From Allobogoriella alba (lineage in GTDB: Bacteria > Actinomycetota > Actinomycetes > Actinomycetales > Actinomycetaceae): 64,000 nt of DNA. The stretch covers positions 248,001-312,000 of the forward strand of contig NZ_JBHTCQ010000001.1 in NCBI RefSeq assembly GCF_042665525.1, read 5' to 3'. Of this stretch, positions 45,454 through 54,320 are shown piece by piece. The notes under the pieces were generated by a model. That model did no database searches. It had not been told where the DNA came from and saw only the letters and a program-made list of their open reading frames with translations. Position 1 is the first letter of the stretch. Each line of letters opens with the position of its first letter. The position numbers and the translations under genes are program-made.

Positions 45454-46554
45454 TCATGCCTCCGCAACGAGCGCCAGGAGGTCCTCGAAGGTGGCCATCG
45501 AGTGGCCGGCGACGAAGTCGTCCACGTACGGCAGCGCGACGGCGATGCCCTGCTGGAGTGGCTGGTACCCGGCCTTGCCGCGATGCGGGTTGACCCACAC
45601 CACGCGATGGGCGAGCGCCCGCAGCCGCCGCATCTGCTCCCCGAGCAGCTCCGGCCCGTGCCGCTCCCAGCCGTCACTGAGCACCACGACCACCGCCCGC
45701 CGCGCCATGCCGCGTCGCCCCCATCGATCCAGGAACGCCGCGAGCGTCTCGCCGAGCCGGGTCCCGCCGGACCAGTCGGGCACGGTGGCCCCGGCCGCCA
45801 GCAGCGCCCGGTCCGGGTCCCGCAGGCGCAGCGCGCGGGTCACGTGCGTGAGCCGCGTGCCGAGGGTGAAGACCTCCGTGGTGCGCGGCGCGGCCTGGAC
45901 CATGCGGTGCGCCAGGCGCAGCAGCGCGTCGCTGTAGGCGCTCATCGAGCCGGACACGTCGACGAGCACGACCACCTGGCGCGGGCGCGTGGCCCGCCTC
46001 CGGTACCGCACCGGTCCCGGTTCACCCAGCCGGCGCAGCTGTGCCCGGAGTGTGGCCCGGCCGTCGACCTCGCCGGTGTGCGCAGGGGTGCGCCGGCGGG
46101 CCGGGCGGGTGGGCGGTCTGGGCCGGAGCGTGCCGAACAGCCGTCGCAGCTCGGCGCGCTCGGCAGGGGCGAGCGCTCCGACGTCGCGGTGGCGCAGCAC
46201 CTCGGTGGCGGACGCGGCGGCGCGGACGACCTCGCCCGACCCCTCCCCCGCACTCCCGTCGCCGTCGGTCAGGGCGGCCTGGACCGTGCTCGGCCGGGCC
46301 ACCGACGGCTTCGACACGGCGTGCATGGGCTCGCCGCCGAACCAGCTCGTGAAGACCTGGTCGTACGGCTCGGCGTCGGCGGGTGAGGCGGTCAGGGTCC
46401 CGCGGCCGGCCCAGTAGACCCGGGCTCGGTCCTCCAGCCCGACGGCGGAGACCGCCTGCAGGAAGGCGCGCTCACGGTCCGCGGTCACCGGCAGACCGGC
46501 GGCGCGCAGGGCACGGGCGAAGCCGACCAGCGACTCCTGCGCGGACCAGGGCAC
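45454..46554 (-). CDS. coxE: CoxE-type VWA domain protein
   Basis: A 366-residue protein of the CoxE family. The C-terminal von Willebrand A domain (~190-360) has a complete metal-ion site: DVSGSMSAYSD, SGGTRLGETL and a late Asp in VVVLSDGWERHG. With the CoxD ATPase it forms the chaperone pair that, in Oligotropha, helps mature the Cu/Mo active site. GTG start, 6 bp after coxD. Since CoxL is form II without a Cu ligand, what this pair does here is an open question. Confidence 0.9.
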   Translation of the reverse strand: MPWSAQESLVGFARALRAAGLPVTADRERAFLQAVSAVGLEDRARVYWAGRGTLTASPADAEPYDQVFTSWFGGEPMHAVSKPSVARPSTVQAALTDGDGSAGEGSGEVVRAAASATEVLRHRDVGALAPAERAELRRLFGTLRPRPPTRPARRRTPAHTGEVDGRATLRAQLRRLGEPGPVRYRRRATRPRQVVVLVDVSGSMSAYSDALLRLAHRMVQAAPRTTEVFTLGTRLTHVTRALRLRDPDRALLAAGATVPDWSGGTRLGETLAAFLDRWGRRGMARRAVVVVLSDGWERHGPELLGEQMRRLRALAHRVVWVNPHRGKAGYQPLQQGIAVALPYVDDFVAGHSMATFEDLLALVAEA

Positions 46555-46560
46555 CGGACC

Positions 46561-47457
46561 TCACCTCGCGAGCATGCGGTCCAGCACCTCACGGACCCGC
46601 TCGGTGTCCTCGCGGTACTTCACGGCGGTGCCGAGCGTGCGGGCGGCGAGCTCGGGATCCAGCTCACTGGCCTGCAGGGCGTGGAGGGCGCGTGCCCAGT
46701 CGAGGGTCTCGGAGACGCCCGGGGTCTTGACCAGCTCGCCCTCGGTCCGCAGCGCCTGCGTGAGCCGCACGACCTGCTCGGCGAGCGCGGCGTCGACGTC
46801 GGGCAGGCGGGACCGGACGATGGCGAGCTCGCGCTCCAGCCCGGGGTGGTCGATCCAGTGGTACAGACAGCGCCGCTTGAGCGCGTCGTGCAGCTCGCGC
46901 GTGCGGTTCGAGGTGAGCACCACGAAGGGTGGGTTCTCCGCGGAGAGGGTGCCGACCTCGGGGATGGTGACCTGCCAGGTGGAGAGCACCTCGAGCAGGA
47001 AGGCCTCGAACTCGTCGTCGGCACGGTCGATCTCGTCCACGAGCAGCACGCACGGGCTCTCCCGGAGGGCACGCAGCACCGGCCGGGCGAGCAGGAAACG
47101 CTCGTCGAACAGCTCGGCCTCCAGGGCGGCGGGGTCGGCGTCGCCGTGGCGGGCGGCCAGCGCCTCGACGGTGCGCAGATGCAGGATCTGCCGTGGGAAG
47201 TCCCAGTCGTACAGGGCCTGGGTGGCGTCAATGCCCTCGTAGCACTGGAGCCGGATCAGGGGGGTGCCGGCGAGCTCGGCGAGCGCCTCCGCCAGGGCCG
47301 TCTTCCCGGTTCCCGGCTCGCCCTCGAGCAGCAGCGGGCGGCGCAGCCGGTGCGCGAGCCAGGTGACGGTCGACAGTCCGGGCTCGGCCAGGTAGCCCGT
47401 GCTGGCGAGGGCCTCGGCGAGCGCGTCGGGGGAGCTGAACGCCTCACCGGATGTCAT
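46561..47457 (-). CDS. coxD: CoxD/MoxR-type AAA+ ATPase
   Basis: A 298-residue AAA+ chaperone. Walker A is GEPGTGKTALAEALAE, Walker B LLVDEIDRADDEFEAFLLEVLS, sensor 1 VVLTSNRTRELHDALKRRCLYHW. MoxR-type ATPases pair with VWA proteins to remodel enzyme complexes, matching the neighbouring coxE. A TACGCT -10 box ends 7 nt before the ATG, so the coxD-coxE-xdhC operon probably begins leaderless. Confidence 0.92.
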   Translation of the reverse strand: MTSGEAFSSPDALAEALASTGYLAEPGLSTVTWLAHRLRRPLLLEGEPGTGKTALAEALAELAGTPLIRLQCYEGIDATQALYDWDFPRQILHLRTVEALAARHGDADPAALEAELFDERFLLARPVLRALRESPCVLLVDEIDRADDEFEAFLLEVLSTWQVTIPEVGTLSAENPPFVVLTSNRTRELHDALKRRCLYHWIDHPGLERELAIVRSRLPDVDAALAEQVVRLTQALRTEGELVKTPGVSETLDWARALHALQASELDPELAARTLGTAVKYREDTERVREVLDRMLAR

Positions 47458-47558
47458 GACGGCGAGCGTACCCAGCCGCGACCGGGTCCGCGGGACGGAG
47501 GTCGCGGCGCGATAGGCGGTCTCGTACGCATGTTCGAGGCTTGGTCTACCATCCTGGC

Positions 47559-47807
47559 ATGGCCATCGAGCAGGTGCCCCTCCGGGACCAGGCGTACAGC
47601 CTGAGCCCTGCCCAGTACGGGTCACCGGTGCACCAGCCGGACGAGCCGCTGCCGGTCACCGCCTGGATCCAGACCCGCACCGGTCACTACCAGGTCGACG
47701 GCGTCGCCGTGGCCTGGACACCGAAGGCGGCGCGCATCAGGTACGCCGACGACCACGGCCGCGAGGGCTACGCCTGGGTGTGGGCGAACGCGGTCCGGCG
47801 GCGGTGA
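47559..47807 (+). CDS. hypothetical protein, 82 aa
   Basis: A small soluble protein I cannot place with certainty. It contains VTAWIQTRTGHYQVDGVAVAWTPKAARIRYADDHGREGYAWVWANAVRRR, a predicted beta-rich fold with a possible nucleic-acid- or ligand-binding basic tail. A TACCAT -10 box lies 6 nt before the ATG, so it is probably leaderless and divergent from coxD. Confidence 0.6.
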   Translation: MAIEQVPLRDQAYSLSPAQYGSPVHQPDEPLPVTAWIQTRTGHYQVDGVAVAWTPKAARIRYADDHGREGYAWVWANAVRRR

Positions 47808-47871
47808 CGTGAGCCGCCGAATCGTGCCGAAGCGCCCGCAGGCGCCGAGTCTCGGTCGCTAGTCTCGGGGG

Positions 47872-48561
47872 GTGGAGGACTTCTGGGATTTCGCCGGCTC
47901 CTTCTGGTGGCTGGTCTTCCCGCTCGGCGCCATCGTCGGGGGCTGGATCAAGGGCGTGCAGGCATGGGACGAGCGGCGCCGACGGGACAAGATCGAGCTC
48001 TACAAGCTCAAGAACGCCGAACGCCTCGCGGCGCAGCAGGCCGAGGAGGCGCGCACCAGCGAGATCGAGCGGACCCTCGCCGACCACGAGGAGACCAACC
48101 GCCGCTGGCTGGACTACGAGCTCGACGTCGGCAAGCTCATCGACTTCCCGATCATGACGGACATGCGCGAGCAGGTCACCGTCGACTTCCATCGCGCCAA
48201 GCGTGAGGCGGACGCGCTGCGGCCGGAGGATCCGGAGGAGCTGCGGGATGCGAAGTTTCTCGCGCGATACCGGGAGGCGGTCCGGGAGTTCCAGCTGGCG
48301 TTCGACATCGCCGAGCGGGAGGCAAAGCGACGCCGCACGTCGGACTTCAGCGCCTCGGAGCGGCAGACCTTGGAGCGGGCTCGGCGGTTGCTCGCGATGG
48401 CGGAGGACGACGGCGCCGCCCATGCGGAGCGGCAGACCGCGTACCGTCGTGCGCTGCGTGAGCTCGAGGGGCTCGTCGTGCTTCCGGAGGCGGCGACCGA
48501 CGCGCTCGAGCAGCGGATCGCCGGAGCGCTGGAGCGCAAGCCCGACTCCTCCGTGGGGTAG
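47872..48561 (+). CDS. hypothetical membrane-anchored coiled-coil protein
   Basis: A 229-residue protein of unknown family. One N-terminal hydrophobic segment (FAGSFWWLVFPLGAIVGGWIKG, residues 5-28) is followed by a long charged helical region (ERRRRDKIELYKLKNAERLAAQQAEEARTSEIERTLADHEE) and further helices to the end; no catalytic motif is seen. The N-terminus in the membrane and a cytoplasmic coiled coil suggest a scaffold or signalling partner. GTG start with TAGTCT 6 nt upstream (leaderless). Confidence 0.68.
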   Translation: MEDFWDFAGSFWWLVFPLGAIVGGWIKGVQAWDERRRRDKIELYKLKNAERLAAQQAEEARTSEIERTLADHEETNRRWLDYELDVGKLIDFPIMTDMREQVTVDFHRAKREADALRPEDPEELRDAKFLARYREAVREFQLAFDIAEREAKRRRTSDFSASERQTLERARRLLAMAEDDGAAHAERQTAYRRALRELEGLVVLPEAATDALEQRIAGALERKPDSSVG

Positions 48562-48585
48562 CTGGGCAGTCGTTCCGGCGTTGTC

Positions 48586-48627
48586 GAGAGGATCGCTCAG
48601 GTTCAACCTGAGTGATCCCCTCCGCTA
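48586..48627. repeat. dispersed palindromic repeat, copy 1, probable bidirectional terminator
   Basis: A hairpin at 48590-48618 has arms GGATCGCTCAGGTT and AACCTGAGTGATCC (one mismatch, one-base loop), followed by CCTCCGCT. A near copy lies at 58285-58326. The site is between the convergent genes ending at 48561 and 48665, where a hairpin would stop both transcripts. Confidence 0.7.
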
Positions 48628-48664
48628 TCGCCCCCAGACCGGGCGGGTGCACACGACGTCCACC

Positions 48665-49552
48665 TCAGGTCTCGCCCGCGACCTCGGCGAGCGCCTCGCC
48701 CAGCGCGTGCCAGGTCTGCCGCACGATGCCCGGGTTGGTGTCCCAGTAGTACGGCAGCGCGATGAGCGTCTGCGCCAGCACCCAGCCGCGACCACGCAGC
48801 CGGGCGGACTCGTCGGAACCGAGCTCGGCGAGGAAGCGGTCCCGACCGGCCCCGGCGAAGAGGTTCCACGCGGGCTGGAGGTCGCACGCCGGGTCGCCCA
48901 CGTTCAGCGCGCCCCAGTCGATGACGGCATCCAGCACGCCGTCGACCACGAGGAGGTTCCCGGCGAGCAGGTCGCCGTGCAGCCACACGCCCGGCCCGTG
49001 GTACGGGTCGGCGTCGAGCGAGAGCTGCCAGGCCCGCAGCGCCAGCCGGGCGTCGATCCGGTCGCCGAGCTCGGCAATGGCGCGCCGGACGCCGTCGTCC
49101 AGCTCGGCGAGGGGCGCCCCACGGGCGCGAGCGGGCCGGGGGTGCGCGTCCGCGGTGTCGACGGCGCGGAGCGCCGTCACGAACCCGGCCAGATCGACGG
49201 CGGCACACTCCCCCAGCGGCCACGTCGCCTGCTGGCCCGGGAGCCAGTCACAGACCGACCACGGGTACGGGTAGCCGGCACCGGGCCGGCCGATCGCCAG
49301 TTGCGTCGGGAGTCGCAGCGGCAGCTCCCGTGCGAGCCGCGGCAGCCAGACCCGCTCACGCTCGGCCTGCGCGGCCGCCCACTCCCGACGGGGCAGCCGC
49401 ACGGCGAGCTCGGTGCCCACACGGTAGATGTCGTGGTCGGTGCCGTAGTGGTTCACCTGCTCGACCGACAGCCCGGACCACTGCGGGAACTGCTCGGCGA
49501 GCAGGGTGCGGACCAGGTCCGGGCCGGTCGCGGCGTCGTCGGTCTGCGTCAC
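48665..49552 (-). CDS. aminoglycoside phosphotransferase family kinase
   Basis: A 295-residue APH-type kinase. The nucleotide-binding N-lobe ends with VCDWLPGQQATW; the catalytic loop is WLHGDLLAGNLLV (Asp base) and the metal motif VIDWGALNVGDPACDL. Members phosphorylate aminoglycosides, macrolides or metabolites, so drug resistance cannot be assumed. GTG start; single gene, 64 bp from the antiporter stop. Confidence 0.85.
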   Translation of the reverse strand: MTQTDDAATGPDLVRTLLAEQFPQWSGLSVEQVNHYGTDHDIYRVGTELAVRLPRREWAAAQAERERVWLPRLARELPLRLPTQLAIGRPGAGYPYPWSVCDWLPGQQATWPLGECAAVDLAGFVTALRAVDTADAHPRPARARGAPLAELDDGVRRAIAELGDRIDARLALRAWQLSLDADPYHGPGVWLHGDLLAGNLLVVDGVLDAVIDWGALNVGDPACDLQPAWNLFAGAGRDRFLAELGSDESARLRGRGWVLAQTLIALPYYWDTNPGIVRQTWHALGEALAEVAGET

Positions 49553-49616
49553 GAGGAGCGATCGTCGCAGGTCTCCGCGCCGCCGTCGCCGGCATTCCGC
49601 GGGACTGAGCCACCGG

Positions 49617-51191
49617 TCAGACAGGCGCCGGCCTCGCGGTCGCCCGCTCGGGTAGGCGCGGCAGCCGGGCCCGCAGGAACGCGATCGCCAGCGCCAGCGC
49701 GGCGAGAGCCGCGAGCAGCCCGACGGCGGTGCTCTGGGTGACGCCGAGGACGACGAACCCGACGAGCGAGGACGCCGAGCAGACCAGCGCGTACGGCAGC
49801 TGGGTGTTGACGTGCTCGATCACCTGGATGCCCGACCCGATCGAGGACAGGATCGTGGTGTCGGACAGCGGGGAGGTGTGGTCGCCGAAGATCGCACCCG
49901 CCAGCACCGCCCCGAACGCCGGGATGAGCATCGACAGGTCGACGTTCGCCACGATCTCCGCCGCGATCGGCAGGATCAGCCCGAAAGTCCCGAAGGTGCT
50001 GCCCATCGAGAACGCCACGAAGGACGCGAGCAGGAACAGGATCGCCGGCAGCAGGGAGAACGCGAGGTCGCCGGTGATGAAGCCCGCGACGTACTCGCCG
50101 ATCCCGAGCTCGGAGATGATCTCCGCCGTCACCCACGCCAGGAAGACCACCACCACGGCCATCCACATGGACCCTGCGCCGACGAGCGCCGCGCGTCCCA
50201 CGTCCCGCGCCGGCGTGCGGCGCGCGAGGAGCATCGCGCCGGCCACGATGCACGAGACCAGACCGCTCCAGAAGAGCGCCAGGATGACGTCGGTGTTGGC
50301 GAGCACCTGCATGACGGTGATCGGGCCGTCGGTCCCGGCGATCCCGATCCACGCCGCGAACACGATCGTCAGCACCACCAGGATGGCTACCGGGACCAGC
50401 AGGTCACGGGGGCGGCCGTCGTCACGCTGCTCGAGCTTGCGGCTCGCCTCGCCGGGCACCTTGCCGCGGCTGGCGTCCCACAGCTCACCGGTCTCGACGG
50501 CGCGGGTCTCGTGGCGGCGCATCGGGCCGAGGTTCAGGCCGAGGGCGGCGACCGCGACGGCGAAGAGCAGTGCCGTGATCGCGTAGAAGTTCGTCGGCAC
50601 GCTCTGCAGGTAGGCCTCGTACCCGGTGAGCTCGGTGATGTCGTTGTCCGCGAAGATCCCCGACATCGTTGCCGCGATGAACGCCGCCCAGCCCGAGATC
50701 GGCACCAGGATGATGACCGGCGCGGCGGTGGAGTCGATGAGGTAGGACAGCTTGGCGCGGGAGACCCGGTGCCGGTCCGTCACCGATCGGCTGATGTTGC
50801 CACCGACGAGAGCCGAGAAGGCGTCGTCGAAGAACAGCACCACGCCGACGACCACCGGGACGAGCGTGGCTCTCGCGCGCGTGCGCACGTGGCGGCTCAT
50901 CCACTCCGCGAACGCCCCCGTCCCGCCGGCCAGGTAGATGAACGCCGTGAGCACGCCGAGGAGGAACACGAAGACCGAGATGTACATCTCCTCGGCGATC
51001 GCCCCCTCGGCGATGACGAGGCCGCTCACGACCTCGCCGATCAGCCGGCCGGCGCCGAGGACGTCCCACCCGGCCGCCATGAGGGACCCGAGCACGATGC
51101 CGACGGCGAGTGCGGGGATGATCCGCTTGGTGGTGATGGCCAGGCCGATCGTCACCAGCGGAGGGAGCAGGGAGAGGATCGACGGTTCCAT
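49617..51191 (-). CDS. NhaC-family Na+/H+ antiporter-like transporter
   Basis: A 524-residue membrane protein with about 12 helices. It has SAAPVIIL-type and FGDHTSPLSDTTILSSIGSG motifs characteristic of the NhaC family; IFGDHTSPLSDTT is especially diagnostic. Family members exchange Na+ for H+ or, in some cases, malate or lactate. The ATG lies 5 bp after the stop of the FAH-family gene, so the two are an operon; transport of an organic acid cleaved by that hydrolase is plausible (inference). Confidence 0.85.
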   Translation of the reverse strand: MEPSILSLLPPLVTIGLAITTKRIIPALAVGIVLGSLMAAGWDVLGAGRLIGEVVSGLVIAEGAIAEEMYISVFVFLLGVLTAFIYLAGGTGAFAEWMSRHVRTRARATLVPVVVGVVLFFDDAFSALVGGNISRSVTDRHRVSRAKLSYLIDSTAAPVIILVPISGWAAFIAATMSGIFADNDITELTGYEAYLQSVPTNFYAITALLFAVAVAALGLNLGPMRRHETRAVETGELWDASRGKVPGEASRKLEQRDDGRPRDLLVPVAILVVLTIVFAAWIGIAGTDGPITVMQVLANTDVILALFWSGLVSCIVAGAMLLARRTPARDVGRAALVGAGSMWMAVVVVFLAWVTAEIISELGIGEYVAGFITGDLAFSLLPAILFLLASFVAFSMGSTFGTFGLILPIAAEIVANVDLSMLIPAFGAVLAGAIFGDHTSPLSDTTILSSIGSGIQVIEHVNTQLPYALVCSASSLVGFVVLGVTQSTAVGLLAALAALALAIAFLRARLPRLPERATARPAPV

Positions 51192-51196
51192 CGGGC

Positions 51197-52060
51197 TCAG
51201 CCCTCCACGAGGGTGGTGGACAGCCGGCCCAGGCCGCCGACCTCGCACTCCACGAGATCGCCCGGCCTGAGCCAGATCCTCTCGGCGGTGCCGAGGATGA
51301 CGCCCTCCGGCGTGCCGGTGTAGATGAGGTCGCCCGGCTGCAACGTCATGGCCTGGGAAAGGTCAGAGACCAGGGTCGCGACGTCGAACACCATGTCGGA
51401 GGTGTTGGCGTCCTGCCGGATGGCGCCGTTGACCCAGGTCCGTAGCTCGAGCTGCTGCGGATCGGGCACCTCGTCCGCGGTGACCAGGTAGGGGCCGAGC
51501 GGCGCGAAGCCGTCGAGGATCTTGCCGTACATCCACTGGCTGGTCCGGGTCTGCAGCTCGCGCGCCGAGAGGTCGTTGCCGGTCGCGTAGCCGAAGACGT
51601 GGTCCAGCGCCTCCGACGGCGAGACCTCTCTGGCCGGGCGACCGATGACGGCGACCAGCTCGACCTCGTAGTCCACCTGCGTCGTCGCCGCCGGGATGGC
51701 GACGGCCTGCCCGTGGCCCGCGAGGCTGTTGCGGTACTTGGCGAAGTAGATCGGGTTCTCCGGTACCGGCAGACCGGCCTCGGCGGAGTGCTTCCGGTAG
51801 TTCGCGCCGACGCAGACGATCTTCTCCGGGTCCGGCACGGCCGGCGCGAGCCTCAGCCCGTCGACCGAGGTCGCCGGCGGGCCGGTCTCGAGGAGGGCGC
51901 GCACGGCGTCGAGGGCGTCCGGGCCACCCGCCGCGAGCGCCGTCGCGGAGACGGGGAGACCGTCGGCACCGCCGGCCGCGGTCAGGTCGACGATCCCTCC
52001 GTCCGTCTCGACCCCGAGGTGTGTGGTGCCGTCGCCGGCGTGGAAGGACAGGAATCTCAT
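51197..52060 (-). CDS. fumarylacetoacetate hydrolase family protein
   Basis: A 287-residue enzyme. The FAH catalytic domain (~75-285) shows VCVGANYRKHSAEAG, the metal site YEVELVAVIGRPA, GYATGNDLSARELQ and TGTPEGVILG. Such enzymes cleave C-C bonds or isomerise 2-oxo acids in aromatic or sugar-acid breakdown. It heads an operon with the NhaC antiporter and is divergent from a GntR/FCD regulator whose likely operator sits between them. Confidence 0.85.
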   Translation of the reverse strand: MRFLSFHAGDGTTHLGVETDGGIVDLTAAGGADGLPVSATALAAGGPDALDAVRALLETGPPATSVDGLRLAPAVPDPEKIVCVGANYRKHSAEAGLPVPENPIYFAKYRNSLAGHGQAVAIPAATTQVDYEVELVAVIGRPAREVSPSEALDHVFGYATGNDLSARELQTRTSQWMYGKILDGFAPLGPYLVTADEVPDPQQLELRTWVNGAIRQDANTSDMVFDVATLVSDLSQAMTLQPGDLIYTGTPEGVILGTAERIWLRPGDLVECEVGGLGRLSTTLVEG

Positions 52061-52111
52061 GGCTCACCCGCTCTGTCGTCATTGATCAGTGCCAGCCGTC
52101 AACGACGTATT

Positions 52112-52124
52112 ATGCACAATGCAT
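52112..52124. promoter_or_regulatory. operator-like palindrome between FAH operon and GntR gene
   Basis: ATGCA-CAA-TGCAT is a perfect 5-3-5 palindrome 52 bp upstream of the hydrolase start and 84 bp upstream of the regulator start. It overlaps a TAATAC hexamer on the minus strand that could be the -10 box of the hydrolase operon. FadR-type GntR proteins bind dyads of this size. Confidence 0.45.
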
Positions 52125-52207
52125 CGGATGTGCGACATGGGTACCGGCCTGGTCGGACGCGGCATGATGCAGTCGTGCGTGGTGGCCGGGCTGAGGGAGG
52201 GGGCGGC

Positions 52208-52897
52208 GTGTCCGAGCTGAGACTGGACGTCCTGTCCGAGAGCAGCCGGATGCCCCGCACCGCCCAGCAGCTCACGTACGAGGCCTTGCGGAACGCGATC
52301 CTGCGCGGGGACCTGCCGCCCGGGACCCGGCTGACCCAGAGCGAGGTGGCCGCCCGCCTGTCGGTGAGCACCACTCCGGTGCGCGAGGCGCTCCGGAGGC
52401 TGGCGAGCGAGGACCTGGTCCGCATCGACGCCCACCGTGGCGCGATCGTGCGCGCGGTGGACAAGGCGGAGCTGCGCGAGATCTACGAGATCCGGCTGCT
52501 GCTCGAGCCACTCGCGATGCGGAAGGCGACGCCCAACATCACCGAGGAGGCGCTCGACCGCGCGGAGGCGTACTGGGAGCGCATGAACACGGTGAGCGAC
52601 CCCGGGCAGTGGGCACAGGACAACCGGGCGTTCCACGCGATCTTCGCGGAGGCGGCAGTCTCCCCGAAGCTGGTCCAGATCCTCGGCACCCTGCGGGACA
52701 CCTCGGCCACCTACATCCGGTGGCTGGTGGTGGCGGACCCGGACCTGCCGGCGCGCGCAAACCGCGAGCACCGCGACCTCCTGGACGCGGTCCGTGCGCG
52801 GGACGCCGAACGGGCGGCCCAGGTGGAGGAGGCGCACCTGCGGAACACGTTCGAGGCCATGATCAACGACTTTCCGGGCCCCGGGCAGAGCCACTGA
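52208..52897 (+). CDS. GntR family regulator, FCD (FadR) subgroup
   Basis: A 229-residue regulator. The N-terminal winged helix is LTYEALRNAILRGDLPPGTRLTQSEVAARLSVSTTPVREALRRLASEDLV; the C-terminal FCD domain (~95-220) is helical with metal-ligand residues such as HRDLLDAV. Effectors are usually organic acids. GTG at 52208 follows GAGGGAGGGGGC. It likely controls the divergent FAH-NhaC operon and itself. Confidence 0.9.
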   Translation: MSELRLDVLSESSRMPRTAQQLTYEALRNAILRGDLPPGTRLTQSEVAARLSVSTTPVREALRRLASEDLVRIDAHRGAIVRAVDKAELREIYEIRLLLEPLAMRKATPNITEEALDRAEAYWERMNTVSDPGQWAQDNRAFHAIFAEAAVSPKLVQILGTLRDTSATYIRWLVVADPDLPARANREHRDLLDAVRARDAERAAQVEEAHLRNTFEAMINDFPGPGQSH

Positions 52898-52953
52898 CCG
52901 CCACGGGCTTGCCCCGGCGGCGGCGCCGGTGTTGAATCGGCCGGACCTTTGCG

Positions 52954-52965
52954 TGAATCGATTCA
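52954..52965 (+). promoter_or_regulatory. LacI-type operator upstream of the MFS gene
   Basis: TGAATCGATTCA is a perfect 12-bp palindrome with the central CG typical of LacI-family operators, 31 bp upstream of the transporter's GTG. No LacI gene is present in this window, so the repressor would be encoded elsewhere. Confidence 0.5.
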
Positions 52966-52996
52966 TGGTCGGCAGGGCGCCGGCCGGAGGACCACA

Positions 52997-54307
52997 GTGA
53001 CCACGACGACGAACGGCCGCCTCTCGGGGTACAAGGCCACCATCGCAGTGGCGATGTCCAACTACATCGAGGCCGGCTCCATCATCGCGCTGGCGACGAG
53101 CCTCTCCCTCTGGCAGGAGTACTTCGGCCTCACCGACCTCGCCGTCGGGCTGGTCGCGGCGCTCAGCGCGAACGCGTTCGGCGCGGCGATCGGCGCGATG
53201 ATCGGCGGCCCGCTCGGCGACCGCTACGGCCGGAAGTTCATCTACACCTACGACCTGGTGCTCTACATGGTCGGCACCGCGCTGGTGATCTTCGCGGCCG
53301 CGCACTGGATGCTCCTGCTCGGCGTGGTCCTCACCGGCATCGCCGTCGGCGCGGGCGTGCCCGTGGCGTGGACCTACATCGCCGAGGAGGCCCCTGCAGG
53401 TCGGCGCGCCTCGCACGTGGGCACGGCGCAGCTCGCCTGGTCGCTCGGCCCGGCGCTCGTCTTCGCGCTGGCGACGGCGCTGGTCCCGCTGGGGCTGCTG
53501 GGCAGCCGGCTGGTCTTCGCGCACCTGTTCGTCATCGCCTTCATCACCTGGTGGGTCCGCCGGGGCCTGGCCGAGTCCGAGATCTGGAAGAACGCGAAGG
53601 CCAAGCAGGAGGCGCAGCGGCAGACCGGGCTACGCCGCCGCGGCCTCAAGGAGCTGCTCTCGCACCCCGCCAACGTCCGAGCCCTGTTGTTCCTGTTCGG
53701 CGTGTACGCCCTGTGGAACACGGTCGCGGGCCAGATGGGCATCTTCATGCCGCGCGTGTACGCGACCGCCGGCGTGGAGAGCGCCGTCGAGCAGAACCTG
53801 CTGCAGGTGCTGCTGTGGACCCTGACCGTCGCGGCGACCTACCTGGGGTTCATGCGATACGGGGACCGCATCGACCGACGGGCGCTGTACGCGGTCGGTG
53901 CCGCCCTCGGCATCGTCGCGTGGGTGCTGCTGGTGTTCGTCGACGCGACCACGCCGCTGCTCATCCTCTTCGCGAGCCTGTGGGGCATCTCGGCGGGTAT
54001 CGGCGCCCAGGCCTTCTACGCGCTGTGGACCGCCGAGCTCTTCGCGACGCCCTACCGGGCCAGCGCCCAGGGCGTGCTGTTCTTCGCGGCGCGCATCGCC
54101 GTCGGACTGCTCAGCTACTGGTTCCCGACGCTGCTGGCGACGCACGGCGTGCCGTTCGTGGGCACGATCATGCTGGCGATGCTCGGCGTGGCCCTGCTGG
54201 TCGGCACGATCTGGGCGCCGAACACCCGGGGCAAGACCCTGCAGGAGATCGAGCTCGAACGGTACGGCAAGGTCATCGACGAGCCCGCCGGGTCCGGCAC
54301 GCGCTGA
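52997..54307 (+). CDS. MFS transporter, sugar porter-like
   Basis: A 436-residue 12-helix permease. GGPLGDRYGRKFIYTYDLVLYMVG is motif A; VPVAWTYIAEEAPAGRRASHVG and SLWGISAGIGAQAFYALWTAELFATPYRASAQG are typical of sugar/metabolite:H+ symporters. The end (NTRGKTLQEIELERYG) resembles the sugar-porter C-terminal motif. GTG start with GGAGG 7 nt upstream. The substrate may be a sugar or sugar acid; it follows the GntR gene but has its own LacI-type operator. Confidence 0.82.
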   Translation: MTTTTNGRLSGYKATIAVAMSNYIEAGSIIALATSLSLWQEYFGLTDLAVGLVAALSANAFGAAIGAMIGGPLGDRYGRKFIYTYDLVLYMVGTALVIFAAAHWMLLLGVVLTGIAVGAGVPVAWTYIAEEAPAGRRASHVGTAQLAWSLGPALVFALATALVPLGLLGSRLVFAHLFVIAFITWWVRRGLAESEIWKNAKAKQEAQRQTGLRRRGLKELLSHPANVRALLFLFGVYALWNTVAGQMGIFMPRVYATAGVESAVEQNLLQVLLWTLTVAATYLGFMRYGDRIDRRALYAVGAALGIVAWVLLVFVDATTPLLILFASLWGISAGIGAQAFYALWTAELFATPYRASAQGVLFFAARIAVGLLSYWFPTLLATHGVPFVGTIMLAMLGVALLVGTIWAPNTRGKTLQEIELERYGKVIDEPAGSGTR

Positions 54308-54320
54308 CTCCGGCCCTCGG

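Noticed and set aside
48665..49552. Calling the APH-family kinase an aminoglycoside resistance gene
   Set aside because: The fold is shared by many metabolite kinases, and there is no mobile context or close match I can recognise.
52079..53524. 481-residue minus-strand frame opposite the GntR and MFS genes
   Set aside because: No recognisable domain; it covers both a GntR gene and a transporter that have clear motifs and starts.
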